Of a DNA stretch of 64,000 bases, positions 35,206 to 43,697 are shown piece after piece (positions within the stretch are counted from its first letter, which is position 1; each line of letters opens with the position of its first letter). The stretch is taken from contig NZ_SGWX01000001.1 of NCBI RefSeq assembly GCF_004216535.1, positions 3,162,001 to 3,226,000 on the forward strand. The letters run 5' to 3'. The notes below the pieces were generated by a model. The model saw only the letters and a list, made by a program, of their open reading frames with translations, had not been told where the DNA came from and did not search any database. Source of the DNA: Xylanimonas ulmi (GTDB lineage Bacteria; Actinomycetota; Actinomycetes; Actinomycetales; Cellulomonadaceae). A program made the position numbers and the translations under genes.

Positions 35206-35241
35206 GCACGCAGGCTCAGCCCCGCACGCAGGCTCAGCCCC
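35206..35241. repeat. Perfect 18-bp tandem duplication across the pcnA stop codon
   Basis: GCACGCAGGCTCAGCCCC occurs twice in a row (35206-35223 and 35224-35241). The pcnA stop (35234-35236, minus strand) lies in one copy and the other copy carries an equivalent TGA. It fills the gap between convergent genes. Confidence 0.9.
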
Positions 35242-36721
35242 GCGCCTGCCACCACGCGCGCAGTTCGGCCTCGGCGCGCTCGGCCCCGAGCGGCCCGTGC
35301 TCCATGCGCAGCGCGAGCAGGTGCCGGTACGCCTCGCCCACCTCGCGACCCGGCGGGATCTGGAGGATCCGCATGATCTGTGTGCCGTCGAGGTCGGGGC
35401 GGATCGCGTCGAGCTCCTCCTGCGCGCGCAGCGCCGCGATGCGCTGCTCCAGGTCGGTGTAGGAGTCGGCCAGGCGCTGCGCCTTGCGCTTGTTGCGCGT
35501 CGTGGAGTCGGCGCGCGTGAGCCGGTGCAGGCGTTCGAGCAGCGGCCCGGCGTCGGTCACATAGCGGCGCACGGCCGAGTCGGTCCACACCGCGCGCGGC
35601 CCCGAGCCGGCGGACGTGTCGGCGTACCCGTGGAACCGCAGATGCAGCTCGACGAGCCGCGCGACGTCCTTGACCACCTGCTTGTCGTACTTGAGCGCGC
35701 GCAGCCGGCGCGCCACGAGCTTGGCGCCCACCACCTCATGGTGGTGGAACGAGACGCCGCCGCCCGGCTCGAACCGCCGCGTGGCGGGCTTGCCAACGTC
35801 GTGCAGCAGCGCGGCCAGGCGCAGCACCAGGTCGGGCGCGGGCACCGGCCCCTCGGGCCCGGTCTCCTGCGCGATGGCCTGTTCGAGCACCGTGAGCGAG
35901 TGCTGGTAGACGTCCTTGTGGCGGTGGTGCTCGTCGATCTCGAGCTTGAGCGCCGGCAGCTCGGGCAGCATGTGCTCGGCCAGGCCGGTGTCGACCAGCA
36001 CCTCCAGGCCGCGCCGGGGCCGGTCGGACAGCAACAGCTTGCTCAGCTCGGCCTGCACGCGCTCGGCCGAGACGATCTCGATGCGCCCGACCATGTCGCG
36101 CAGCGCGGCGAGCGTGCCGGCCTCGACGTGGAAGCCGAGCTGGGCCGCGAAGCGCGCCGCGCGCATCATGCGCAGCGGGTCGTCGTCGAACGAGCGCTCG
36201 GGCGCGATGGGGGTGCGCAGCACCCCGCGCGCCAGGTCCCCGAGGCCGTCGAACGGGTCGACGAACGTCAGGTCCGGCAGGCGCACCGCCATGGCGTTGA
36301 CGGTGAAGTCGCGGCGCGACAGGTCGCCGTCGAGCGTGTCGCCGAACGCGACCACCGGCTTGCGTGACGCCGGGTCGTACTGGTCCGAGCGGTAGGTGGT
36401 GACCTCGACGACGACGTCGGCGCCCTGGTCCGCACCGCGCGCGAACCGCCGCGCGCCGATCGTGCCGAACTCCTTGCCGATGTCCCAGTGCGCGTCACCC
36501 CAACGCGCGAGCAGCTCCTGCGTCTGGTCAGGGGTCGCCGACGTCGCGAAGTCGAGGTCGTTGCTCGCCCGGCCCAAGAACGCGTCGCGCACCGGGCCGC
36601 CCACCAGGGCGAGCTCGTGGCCCGCGGCGGCGAACACCGTGCCCAGCTCGATCGCGGCGGGCGCCATGGTGGTCAGCGTGCGCAGCGCGCGGTGCAGCAG
36701 TTCCTGCTCGGGGATCGACAC
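35234..36721 (-). CDS. pcnA: CCA tRNA nucleotidyltransferase
   Basis: Adds or repairs the 3' CCA end of tRNA. 495 residues. GTG 36721 is chosen with GGGGAGA ten bases upstream; an upstream ATG at 36994 would overlap the divergent nudix gene. The polymerase-beta type head has GGPVRDAFLGRASNDLDFAT, a basic/acid pair typical of class II enzymes, then RRDFTVNAMAVRLPD and RMMRAARFAAQLGF. An HD domain follows (LAALLHDVGKPATRR, FHHHEVVGA), as in the actinobacterial enzymes. Divergent from the NUDIX gene, as in related genomes. Confidence 0.95.
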   Translation of the reverse strand: MSIPEQELLHRALRTLTTMAPAAIELGTVFAAAGHELALVGGPVRDAFLGRASNDLDFATSATPDQTQELLARWGDAHWDIGKEFGTIGARRFARGADQGADVVVEVTTYRSDQYDPASRKPVVAFGDTLDGDLSRRDFTVNAMAVRLPDLTFVDPFDGLGDLARGVLRTPIAPERSFDDDPLRMMRAARFAAQLGFHVEAGTLAALRDMVGRIEIVSAERVQAELSKLLLSDRPRRGLEVLVDTGLAEHMLPELPALKLEIDEHHRHKDVYQHSLTVLEQAIAQETGPEGPVPAPDLVLRLAALLHDVGKPATRRFEPGGGVSFHHHEVVGAKLVARRLRALKYDKQVVKDVARLVELHLRFHGYADTSAGSGPRAVWTDSAVRRYVTDAGPLLERLHRLTRADSTTRNKRKAQRLADSYTDLEQRIAALRAQEELDAIRPDLDGTQIMRILQIPPGREVGEAYRHLLALRMEHGPLGAERAEAELRAWWQARG

Positions 36722-36810
36722 GGTATGCGATTCTCCCCGATCCCCACGGCCCGCGCGCACTCGCGACGCCCCGGCGGACACCGGACGGTCCCGGGTGGAT
36801 CCCACAGGCA

Positions 36811-36843
36811 GCCCGGTTGGCGCCCGGTTGGCGCCCGGTTGCC
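36811..36843. repeat. 11-bp tandem repeat, three units, in the pcnA/nudix divergent gap
   Basis: GCCCGGTTGGC twice and GCCCGGTTGCC once, end to end, then a partial fourth copy. Each unit spans about one helical turn, so the copies face the same side of the DNA. They lie about 90 bases behind the pcnA start and 80 bases ahead of the nudix promoter. Confidence 0.85.
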
Positions 36844-36920
36844 GCCCAGTGCGGGCGTCGCGATGCGCGCGAGGACGCCACGACGTGCGCCGAAGATCAC
36901 TCGCACCAGGCGTGCGGCGT

Positions 36921-36954
36921 CTGACCGACCGTGCGCACTCGGTAGGGTTGTGAC
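36921..36954 (+). promoter_or_regulatory. Probable promoter of a leaderless nudix mRNA
   Basis: CTGACC at 36921-36926 and TAGGGT at 36943-36948 are 16 bases apart. The ATG at 36955 begins seven bases after the -10, exactly where transcription should start, and no ribosome site is present. The mRNA would thus begin with AUG, as many actinobacterial mRNAs do. Confidence 0.55.
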
Positions 36955-37659
36955 ATGCATGGGGCGGCGGCGGCGAGCGGTGGACACCACCCACGCCCGA
37001 CGGCCCGTCCGGTGCCCCCGGGCGGTAGTCCGCTGCGCGTCGACCCGCGTCGGCTGCGCCCCCTGCCAGGAGCGCTGCCCGGCACGGGCGGACGCAGTCC
37101 GCTCCCCGCCTCGAGCTCCCATCAGTCGCACCTGCCGGTGGTCGACGAGACCTCGGCCGGTGGCGTCGTCGTCCGCGCCGCGAGACCCGGTGAGGACGGA
37201 CCCCAGGCCGCGGTGATCGTGCGCCGCAACCGCGCGGGTCGGCTCGAGTGGTGCCTGCCCAAGGGGCACCTGGAGGGAGCCGAGACGCCGCAGCAGGCGG
37301 CGATCCGTGAGGTGCGCGAGGAGACCGGCATCGTCGGCGAGATCCGCACGACGCTCGGCGTCATCGACTACTGGTTCTCGGGCGAGACGCGGCGCGTCCA
37401 CAAGGTGGTCCACCACTACCTGCTCAGCATGACGGGCGGGCGGCTCACGGTCGAGGACGACCCCGACCAGGAGGCCGAGGACGCCTTCTGGGTGCCCGTC
37501 TCCACACTGCCCGAGCGCCTGTCGTACCCCAACGAGCAGCGGCTCGCCGTCGTCGCGCGGCAGTTGCTGCACCGCACGCCCGAGCTGACCCGGCCGAGCC
37601 CGCCACGTCCCGGACCGCCCCGCCCCGCGCGCCCGCCCGCACCCGGTTCCCCGCGGTGA
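36955..37659 (+). CDS. NUDIX hydrolase (MutT4-like)
   Basis: 234 residues. The Nudix box GX5EX7REUXEEXGU is complete: GHLEGAETPQQAAIREVREE followed by TGIVG. It sits after SAGGVVVRAAR and EWCLPKGHL. An unusual Pro/Arg-rich N-terminal ~60 residues and a Pro-rich C-terminal tail flank the domain. It is divergent from pcnA and overlaps the DUF6049 gene (GTGA), the same order as Rv3908-Rv3909 of Mycobacterium tuberculosis. Substrate is probably a nucleoside diphosphate derivative. Confidence 0.92.
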   Translation: MHGAAAASGGHHPRPTARPVPPGGSPLRVDPRRLRPLPGALPGTGGRSPLPASSSHQSHLPVVDETSAGGVVVRAARPGEDGPQAAVIVRRNRAGRLEWCLPKGHLEGAETPQQAAIREVREETGIVGEIRTTLGVIDYWFSGETRRVHKVVHHYLLSMTGGRLTVEDDPDQEAEDAFWVPVSTLPERLSYPNEQRLAVVARQLLHRTPELTRPSPPRPGPPRPARPPAPGSPR

Positions 37660-39938
37660 CGCGCCTGCTCACCCTGCGGCGTGCCCCCGGCGCCCGCCGC
37701 CCGCCCGCACGCCCAGCCGCCCGCGCCCGCGCCGCGCGGCTCGCCGTCGCCGCCCTCGTCGGCGCGACTCTCGGCGTCCTCGGGGCGGGTGCCGCTCCCG
37801 CGACGGCGGCCACGACCAGCCCGGCCACGACCAGCACCACCAACCCCGCCACCACGAGCCCGGCCACCACCAGCCCCGCCACGACCGCGCGGATCGCGCT
37901 GACGAGCCTCACGCCCGCCGTCGCGCGCCCCGGCGACGACCTGACGGTGACGGTCCGCGTGACCAACCAGACCGCGCAGCCGCTCGACGGCGCAAACCTG
38001 GAGCTGTGGGCCGGCTGGAAGCGCATCGTTGCGCGCGAGGACCTGTCGGCGTGGGCGAACGACGTCAGCCCCGGGCCACGCCAGCCGCAAAAGCGCGTCC
38101 CCGTCGAGCCGGTCGCGCCCGGGCAGAGCGTTGAGGTGTCCCTGACGATCGGGATCGACGGTCTCGGGCTCGATGGCGCGACGCGCGGCCCGCGCCAGCT
38201 CGCGCTGACGCTGCGCCAGGACGGCGGGTCGGTCGACGTGATCCGCACCTTCCTCCTGTGGGACCCCGACGCCGCGGACGAGGACGGCGCCGACGCCGAC
38301 CCCGTCCGACTCTCCCTGCTGGCCCCGATGACCGGCCCCGCGGTGGACCCGTCCGATCCCCAGGCCACCGGAGCGCTCGCCGGGTCGGCCGCTCCCGGCG
38401 GCGCCCTGGCCCGCACCCTCGCGGCCGTGAGCGCGGCCGAGCAGGCCACGGGCGCCCGCGGCGCGCTGTCCCTGGCGATCGACCCGGCGTTGGTCGCCAC
38501 GGCCGCGGCCTCCGACGACCCGCAGGTCGCGGCCTGGGCCGGAGCCGTCAGCGAGCTCGGCGACCGCACCGGGGTGCGCCCGCTGGCGCCCTACGACCCT
38601 GACCTGGCCGCGCTCGCGCACGCAAGCCTCGACCCGAGCGCCCTCACGGCCGCGGTGACCGCGCCGCTGCCCGGCGGGTGGACCATGCCCGACACGTGGG
38701 GCGACCCGCTCGCGTGGCCCGCCGGGTCCGCCGCCCCGGACCTGGCCACGCTCGGCGCCGCGCGGGCCGCGGGGCTGGGCACCGCCGTCGTCGCGTCGGG
38801 GCTCGCGCCGATCCGAGGCACGGGCACCGGCCTGGCGACGGTGGCCACCGGCCACGGTGACATCACGGCGGTCGTCGCCGACGGTCCGCTCTCCACGGTC
38901 CTGTACTCCGCGACGCACCGCACCAACGGCCAGACCACCGGCGAGACCACCGGCCAGACGAATGGCCAGGCGAACGGGCACGCGAACGGCGCCGTCGCGC
39001 TGTCCACCACCGAGGCGACGCAACGGCTTCTGGCCGAGACGTCGGTCGTCTCCGCCCAGTCTGCCGACAACGAGCCTCACCTGGTCGCGGTCATGCCGCG
39101 CGGCTGGTCGCCCGACCTCGACGCGCTGCGCGGCACGCTCTCCGCCCTCGCGGCGAGCGGCTGGGTGCGCCTGACGCCGCTGGACGACCTGCTCAGTGAG
39201 CCGACGCCCGACATCACACGCGTCCCCCTGGACTCCTCCGAACCCCAGGCGCAGGAGCTGGCTCCCGATCAGGTGCGACGACTGGAGCAGGCGCGCGCGG
39301 CCGTGGCCTCGCTCGCGAGCGTCGCGGCCCAGCCCAGCGACCTGACCGCGCTCGTGGGCCCCCAGCTCGCAGCCCCGACGTCGGTCGCGTGGCGCGCCTC
39401 GCCCGAGGCGCGCCCGGCGGCGGTGTCGGCGGCGGTGAGCGCGGCCGACGCGCTGCGCGGACGCCTGGCCGTCTCGGTCGTCGACACCGAGATCACGCTC
39501 ATCTCGGCGGCGGGCAGCCTGCCCGTCTCGGTGCGCAACGACCTGCCGGTCGACGCGACGGTGACCGTCATGCTCGAACCCGACGACCCGCGCCTCGTCG
39601 TCGGGGCACGCCCCACGCAGACGATCGCCGCGGGCGCCGAGGCCCGCATCACGGTGCCGGTCAGCGCGCTCGCGTCGGGCGACGTCGAGGTCGAGGTGCG
39701 ACTGCTCACCCCCGACGGCGCACCCGCGGCCGCGCCCGTGACCCTCCAACTGCGCGTGCGCGCCGGATGGGAGACCGTGGGCACGGCCGTCATCGCGGGG
39801 GGCGTCGCCCTCCTGCTCATCGTCGGCATCTGGCGCACCGTGCGCCGCGGCCGCTCCCCCCGACGGGCCACCGACGCCCATGTGCCCGATCCGCTCATCC
39901 CCGCCGAGGCCTCCCGCAGGACCGACAAGCGCACGTGA
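37656..39938 (+). CDS. DUF6049 family exported membrane-anchored protein
   Basis: 760 residues, equivalent by position to Rv3909 of M. tuberculosis. A twin-basic-rich signal peptide (Arg-rich start, then LAVAALVGATLGVLGAGAAPATA) leads to a Thr/Ser/Pro repeat (TTSPATT units), a beta-sandwich (TVRVTNQTAQPLDGANLELWAGW), an Ala-rich alpha/beta domain, and one C-terminal helix (VGTAVIAGGVALLLIVGIW) with a basic cytoplasmic tail. A hydrophilic NGQTTGETTGQTNGQANG repeat lies near residue 425. Function is unknown; the family is tied by position to peptidoglycan precursor export. Confidence 0.85.
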   Translation: MTRLLTLRRAPGARRPPARPAARARAARLAVAALVGATLGVLGAGAAPATAATTSPATTSTTNPATTSPATTSPATTARIALTSLTPAVARPGDDLTVTVRVTNQTAQPLDGANLELWAGWKRIVAREDLSAWANDVSPGPRQPQKRVPVEPVAPGQSVEVSLTIGIDGLGLDGATRGPRQLALTLRQDGGSVDVIRTFLLWDPDAADEDGADADPVRLSLLAPMTGPAVDPSDPQATGALAGSAAPGGALARTLAAVSAAEQATGARGALSLAIDPALVATAAASDDPQVAAWAGAVSELGDRTGVRPLAPYDPDLAALAHASLDPSALTAAVTAPLPGGWTMPDTWGDPLAWPAGSAAPDLATLGAARAAGLGTAVVASGLAPIRGTGTGLATVATGHGDITAVVADGPLSTVLYSATHRTNGQTTGETTGQTNGQANGHANGAVALSTTEATQRLLAETSVVSAQSADNEPHLVAVMPRGWSPDLDALRGTLSALAASGWVRLTPLDDLLSEPTPDITRVPLDSSEPQAQELAPDQVRRLEQARAAVASLASVAAQPSDLTALVGPQLAAPTSVAWRASPEARPAAVSAAVSAADALRGRLAVSVVDTEITLISAAGSLPVSVRNDLPVDATVTVMLEPDDPRLVVGARPTQTIAAGAEARITVPVSALASGDVEVEVRLLTPDGAPAAAPVTLQLRVRAGWETVGTAVIAGGVALLLIVGIWRTVRRGRSPRRATDAHVPDPLIPAEASRRTDKRT

Positions 39939-40111
39939 GCCGGACGGGTGACGGCTATTCTCGCGCCGACTGCGCCCCTGCCCGAGCGGCGCTGGCTGGT
40001 CGTCGCCCGCGTCACCCCTACGATGGGCGAGCCGGACAACACGGGCGTCCAGCCCCGTCCGGTTGAATGACCTCGAGCGGGTGAGCGCCCGCCGACACCC
40101 GAGGAGGCCAG
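39939..40111 (+). promoter_or_regulatory. Gap where murJ is expected; candidate promoter for the pseudokinase
   Basis: 173 bases between the DUF6049 stop and the pseudokinase start. TACGAT at 40019-40024 could be a -10; the -35 is weak. GAGGAGG lies just before GTG 40112. I see no remnant of a MurJ coding sequence. Confidence 0.35.
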
Positions 40112-41995
40112 GTGAGCAACGTCCCGCCGAGCGGACCCACACCCGGCGCCGGACACGGTCCAGCCGTCGAGGCGGGCAGCGTCGTCGTCGACCGCTACCG
40201 GATCGACCAGCCGGCCCCGACCGATCTCACCGACGCGAGCGCGTGGCAGGCGACCGACACGGTGCTCGACCGCGCCGTCCGCGTCACCCTCCTGCAGGGG
40301 CCGCACGCCGCCGCCGCGCTCGACGCCGCCCGTCGCGCGGCCCTCGTCTCCGACCCGCGCCTGGCCCGGGTTCTCGACGTCGGCACGACGCAGGTCGCCG
40401 GGATGTCGCTCTCCTACGTCATCACCGAGCCGTACGCCGGCTCGACCCTCACCGAGATCGTCTCCAGCGGGCTCGTCGACGCCCAGCAGGCCCGCGCCGT
40501 CGTCGGTGAGGCCGCCGCCGCGCTCGACGCCGCAGCGCAGCGCGGCGTGCACCACCTGGCGCTGCGGCCCGACGCCGTGCGCGTCAACGGCCACCAGGTC
40601 CTGGTCACGGGCCTTGGGATCGACTCGGGCCTGGCGGGCGTCGAGGGCGCCGGGGCCGACGGCGCCGCCGCAGACGCGCGCGACCTGGCCGCCCTCGCCT
40701 ACTACGCCCTCACCGCGCGTTGGGCGGGAGACAGCCTCGACGAGCCGTGGCTCTCCTTGGACGTCGTGCGTCCGCTGCCCGCACAGCGTGACGAGCAGGG
40801 CGTGCCCGCGGCTCTGTCGTCTCTCGTGCCGCACGTCGACCCCGTGCTCGACGGCATGGTGCGCTCGGCCCTCGGCGACGGCGGTGGCCCGGCGAGCCCG
40901 GGTGAGGTCGCGGCCGCGCTGCGTCCCTGGGGAGAGGTCTCGGTCGTCGCGGCGCTGCCCGCGTTCGTGCGCCCGGCGCCGCAGGGTGGTGCGCCCGTCC
41001 GCCAGTCGGTCCGCCCGAACGGCGTGACGGGAACCCCTCCCACGCGGCGCCCGACCGGTCGGATCCCCCGAGCGACAGGCGCCGGTGCGGCCGGGATTGG
41101 CGCGGCCGGGGCCGCTGCGGTGGGCGCGGCCGGCGTGGGCGCAGCGGGTGTCGGCGCGGCGGGTGTCGGCGCCGTCCCACCGCCCCCGCCTCCGCCCCCT
41201 GGCCACGGCGCCGCCCCGGCGATCCCGCCCGGAAGGGTCGCGCCGCGGCCCACCGGCCAGCCAGGGCCCCCGTGGCCGACCCAGGCGCAGCCCGCCGCCG
41301 GCGCCGCCCAGCGGCCCCCGGCCGGGGCAGCCGCTCAGGGCTTCGCGACCGAATCCGCTCCGCGCCGGCGCGGGGTCAACCCGACGCCGATCGTGCTCGG
41401 CCTCGTGCTCGTGGGCCTGATCCTCGGCGGCGGCTGGGCGATCACCCGCTTCCTGTCGCCGTTCTCCCCGGTGACGACGACGAGCACCGCGACCCCCGAC
41501 GAGGCGGCTCAGTCCCCGGACGGCGAGGGGACGACCGACTCCCCGCAACCCGAGCAGCCGGCCGAGGTGCGTCCCGTCATCGCCGGAGCCGAGCAGGTCG
41601 GCCCGGCCGCCGCCTGCAGCGGCGAGCAGCCCGAGACGGCGGCCCTCGCCGTCGACAGTGATCCGTCGACGTTCTGGTTCACGTGCACGTACGCGACGCC
41701 CACCTTCGGCGGCCTCAAGGACGGCATCGGGTTCACGGTCCACCTGCGCGAGCCGGCCCCCGTCAACTCGATCACCCTGCTGACCAACAGCCAGGGCGGG
41801 CGCGTCGAGGTCCGCAAGACCACGACCGACAGCCCGACCGAGGGCGAGGTGTTGGCCGAGGCCACGATCAGCCCGACGACCGAGCTGACGTTCTCCCAGC
41901 CCGTCGTCGGCGACTCGTTCGTCCTGTGGATGACCGAACTGCCTCAGACCGGCGGCCAGAACCGACTCGAGCTCAACGAGATCACTGTGCAGTGA
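40112..41995 (+). CDS. Membrane-anchored pseudokinase with discoidin-like outer domain
   Basis: 627 residues. The first ~270 follow a Ser/Thr kinase fold (VVDRYRIDQPAPTD, a lobe-2 helix ARDLAALAYYALTARW) but catalytic residues are gone: HLALRPDAV replaces HRDLKPxN, TGLGID replaces DFG, and no Val-Ala-x-Lys is seen. A Pro/Gly/Ala linker with GAAGV repeats leads to a membrane helix (PIVLGLVLVGLILGGGWAI) and an outer beta-sandwich (residues ~480-627, DSDPSTFWFTCTYATPTFGG, like F5/8-type domains). It matches the C-terminal part of Rv3910, where it is fused to MurJ; here it stands alone. Confidence 0.85.
   Translation: MSNVPPSGPTPGAGHGPAVEAGSVVVDRYRIDQPAPTDLTDASAWQATDTVLDRAVRVTLLQGPHAAAALDAARRAALVSDPRLARVLDVGTTQVAGMSLSYVITEPYAGSTLTEIVSSGLVDAQQARAVVGEAAAALDAAAQRGVHHLALRPDAVRVNGHQVLVTGLGIDSGLAGVEGAGADGAAADARDLAALAYYALTARWAGDSLDEPWLSLDVVRPLPAQRDEQGVPAALSSLVPHVDPVLDGMVRSALGDGGGPASPGEVAAALRPWGEVSVVAALPAFVRPAPQGGAPVRQSVRPNGVTGTPPTRRPTGRIPRATGAGAAGIGAAGAAAVGAAGVGAAGVGAAGVGAVPPPPPPPPGHGAAPAIPPGRVAPRPTGQPGPPWPTQAQPAAGAAQRPPAGAAAQGFATESAPRRRGVNPTPIVLGLVLVGLILGGGWAITRFLSPFSPVTTTSTATPDEAAQSPDGEGTTDSPQPEQPAEVRPVIAGAEQVGPAAACSGEQPETAALAVDSDPSTFWFTCTYATPTFGGLKDGIGFTVHLREPAPVNSITLLTNSQGGRVEVRKTTTDSPTEGEVLAEATISPTTELTFSQPVVGDSFVLWMTELPQTGGQNRLELNEITVQ
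41099..41167. repeat. 15-bp imperfect tandem repeats encoding GAAGV units
   Basis: Four 15-base units related to GGCGCGGCGGGTGTC, interrupted by nine bases, encode GAAGA/GAAGV repeats in the linker of the pseudokinase, just before a run of eight prolines. Confidence 0.75.
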
Positions 41996-42165
41996 CACGG
42001 CACAGTGAGACGGCGCGACGACACGCGCCGTGACATCGTGCGCGTCGCGCCGCTGCTCGCACAGGGCGGCGACGACGCCGGAACATCGGCGCCCCAGGGC
42101 GCGTTACGCAGGCGGTGCCCCCGCCGTCGTCCGACGACCCCTGGCCACCGCGACAAGGAGAGACT

Positions 42166-43179
42166 GTGACTGACACCGCGACCGACCCGACGGGCGCCGC
42201 TCCCGAGCCCACCATTCACGACGTGGTCATCGTGGGGTCGGGCCCCGCGGGCTACACGGCGGCCGTGTACGCCGCTCGCGCCGGCCTGGCCCCCGTGGTC
42301 ATCGCCGGCTCGGTGACCGCGGGTGGCGCGCTCATGAACACCACCGAGGTCGAGAACTTCCCGGGGTTCCCCGAGGCGGTGATGGGCCCCGACCTCATGG
42401 ACAAGATGCGCGAGCAGGCCGAGAAGTTCGGCGCCGAGGTGGTCTGGGACGACGCCGAGTCCGTCGACCTGACCGGCGACGTCAAGCGCGTGGTGACCGG
42501 AGGCGAGGAGACCTACCTCGCCCGCGCCGTGATCCTCGCGACCGGCTCGGCCTACCGTGAGCTTGGCCTGGAGGACGAGCGACGCCTGTCGGGGCGCGGG
42601 GTGTCCTGGTGCGCCACGTGCGACGGGTTCTTCTTCCGCGAGCAGCACATCGCCGTCGTCGGCGGTGGCGACTCCGCGATGGAGGAGGCCACGTTCCTGA
42701 CGCGATTCGCCTCCAAGGTCACGGTCGTGCACCGCCGCGACGCGCTGCGCGCGTCCAAGATCATGGCCGAGCGGGCCGCGGCGGACCCCAAGATCGAGTT
42801 CGCCTGGAACAGCGAGGTCGCCGCCATCACGGGAGACACGCAGGTCACGGCCCTCACCCTGCGCGACACCGAGTCCGGCCAGGAGCGCGAGCTGCCGGTC
42901 ACGGGCCTGTTCGTCGCCATCGGCCATGACCCGCGCACCGACCTGGTCAAGGGCCAGGTCGACCTCGACGACGAGGGCTACATCCTGGTCGAGGGCCGCT
43001 CGACGCGCACCAACCTGCCGGGTGTGTTCGCCTGCGGCGACGCCGTCGACCACACCTACCGACAGGCGATCACGGCCGCCGGCTCGGGCTGCTCCGCGGC
43101 CCTGGACGCGCAGGCCTACCTGACCGCGCTCGACGACGCCGGCGCCCGCACGCCGGAGCTTGCGAAGGAGTACGCATGA
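42166..43179 (+). CDS. trxB: Thioredoxin-disulfide reductase
   Basis: FAD enzyme passing electrons from NADPH to thioredoxin. 337 residues from GTG 42166 with AAGGAG five bases upstream; GTG 42115 is in frame but unsupported. FAD site [20 protein letters not shown], redox CATC in [16 protein letters not shown] site [15 protein letters not shown] and the C-terminal [21 protein letters not shown]. It overlaps trxA by ATGA. Confidence 0.97.
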   Translation: MTDTATDPTGAAPEPTIHDVVIVGSGPAGYTAAVYAARAGLAPVVIAGSVTAGGALMNTTEVENFPGFPEAVMGPDLMDKMREQAEKFGAEVVWDDAESVDLTGDVKRVVTGGEETYLARAVILATGSAYRELGLEDERRLSGRGVSWCATCDGFFFREQHIAVVGGGDSAMEEATFLTRFASKVTVVHRRDALRASKIMAERAAADPKIEFAWNSEVAAITGDTQVTALTLRDTESGQERELPVTGLFVAIGHDPRTDLVKGQVDLDDEGYILVEGRSTRTNLPGVFACGDAVDHTYRQAITAAGSGCSAALDAQAYLTALDDAGARTPELAKEYA

Positions 43180-43511
43180 CAGACAACCACGCGACGCTCG
43201 CCGTCACGGACGACACCTTCAAGACCGAGGTGCTCGACGCCGACCTGCCGGTCCTCGTCGACTTCTGGGCGACTTGGTGCGGCCCGTGCCGCATGGTGGC
43301 CCCGATCCTCGAGGAGATCGCGCAGGAGTACGCGGGCAAGATCAAGGTGGTCAAGCTCGACACCGACGCGAACCCGAGCACCACGATGGCCTACGGCATC
43401 GTCTCGATCCCGACGCTCAACGTCTACCAGGGCGGCGAGCTCGTGAAGTCGATCGTGGGCGCCCGCCCGAAGAAGGCGCTGCTCACCGAGCTGGAGCCGA
43501 TCCTCTCCTGA
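43176..43511 (+). CDS. trxA: Thioredoxin
   Basis: 111 residues with the standard active site [18 protein letters not shown] and the cis-proline region [15 protein letters not shown]. Cytoplasmic disulfide reductant, reduced by the overlapping trxB product. A palindromic repeat element and a strong hairpin follow. Confidence 0.97.
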   Translation: MTDNHATLAVTDDTFKTEVLDADLPVLVDFWATWCGPCRMVAPILEEIAQEYAGKIKVVKLDTDANPSTTMAYGIVSIPTLNVYQGGELVKSIVGARPKKALLTELEPILS

Positions 43512-43520
43512 GGACCCCTC

Positions 43521-43547
43521 CCGGTGGTTGAGCCCGTCGAAACCACC
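43521..43547. repeat. REP-like palindromic element, compact copy
   Basis: CCGGTGGTTGAGCCCGTCGAAACCACC, the same family as 13011-13081 but with only one full arm and a short GGTGGTT/AACCACC pairing. It lies between trxA and its terminator. Confidence 0.8.
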
Positions 43548-43550
43548 CCG

Positions 43551-43581
43551 AAGGCCGGTGACCTCCCAGGTCACCGGCCTT
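43551..43581 (+). terminator. Terminator after trxA
   Basis: Perfect 14-bp stem AAGGCCGGTGACCT (43551-43564) and its complement (43568-43581) around CCC. It ends the trxBA transcript before the next promoter. Confidence 0.85.
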
Positions 43582-43662
43582 CGCCGTCCCCTCCGGCGCA
43601 GCGCCCCTGCACAAACATCACAACACACTCACGCTTCTTGATCGCTCCGCGCCATCTGCGCT

Positions 43663-43697
43663 TTGTGAATGAGCTGCGGAGGTGTACTGTCCCCGGC
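43663..43697 (+). promoter_or_regulatory. Probable leaderless promoter of the HTH-aminotransferase gene
   Basis: TTGTGA at 43663-43668 and TACTGT at 43685-43690 with a 16-base spacer. The ATG at 43698 begins eight bases after the -10, so translation would start at or near the 5' end of the mRNA. GGAGG at 43677-43681 lies between the boxes and is too far from the ATG to act. Confidence 0.55.

Noticed and set aside
41099..41167. Regular repeats that could suggest a CRISPR-like array
   Set aside because: Units abut without spacers and stay in frame inside a coding sequence.
43551..43581. Hairpin after trxA considered as a riboswitch or tRNA-like element
   Set aside because: A single perfect stem with a three-base loop and no further conserved structure; a simple terminator explains it.
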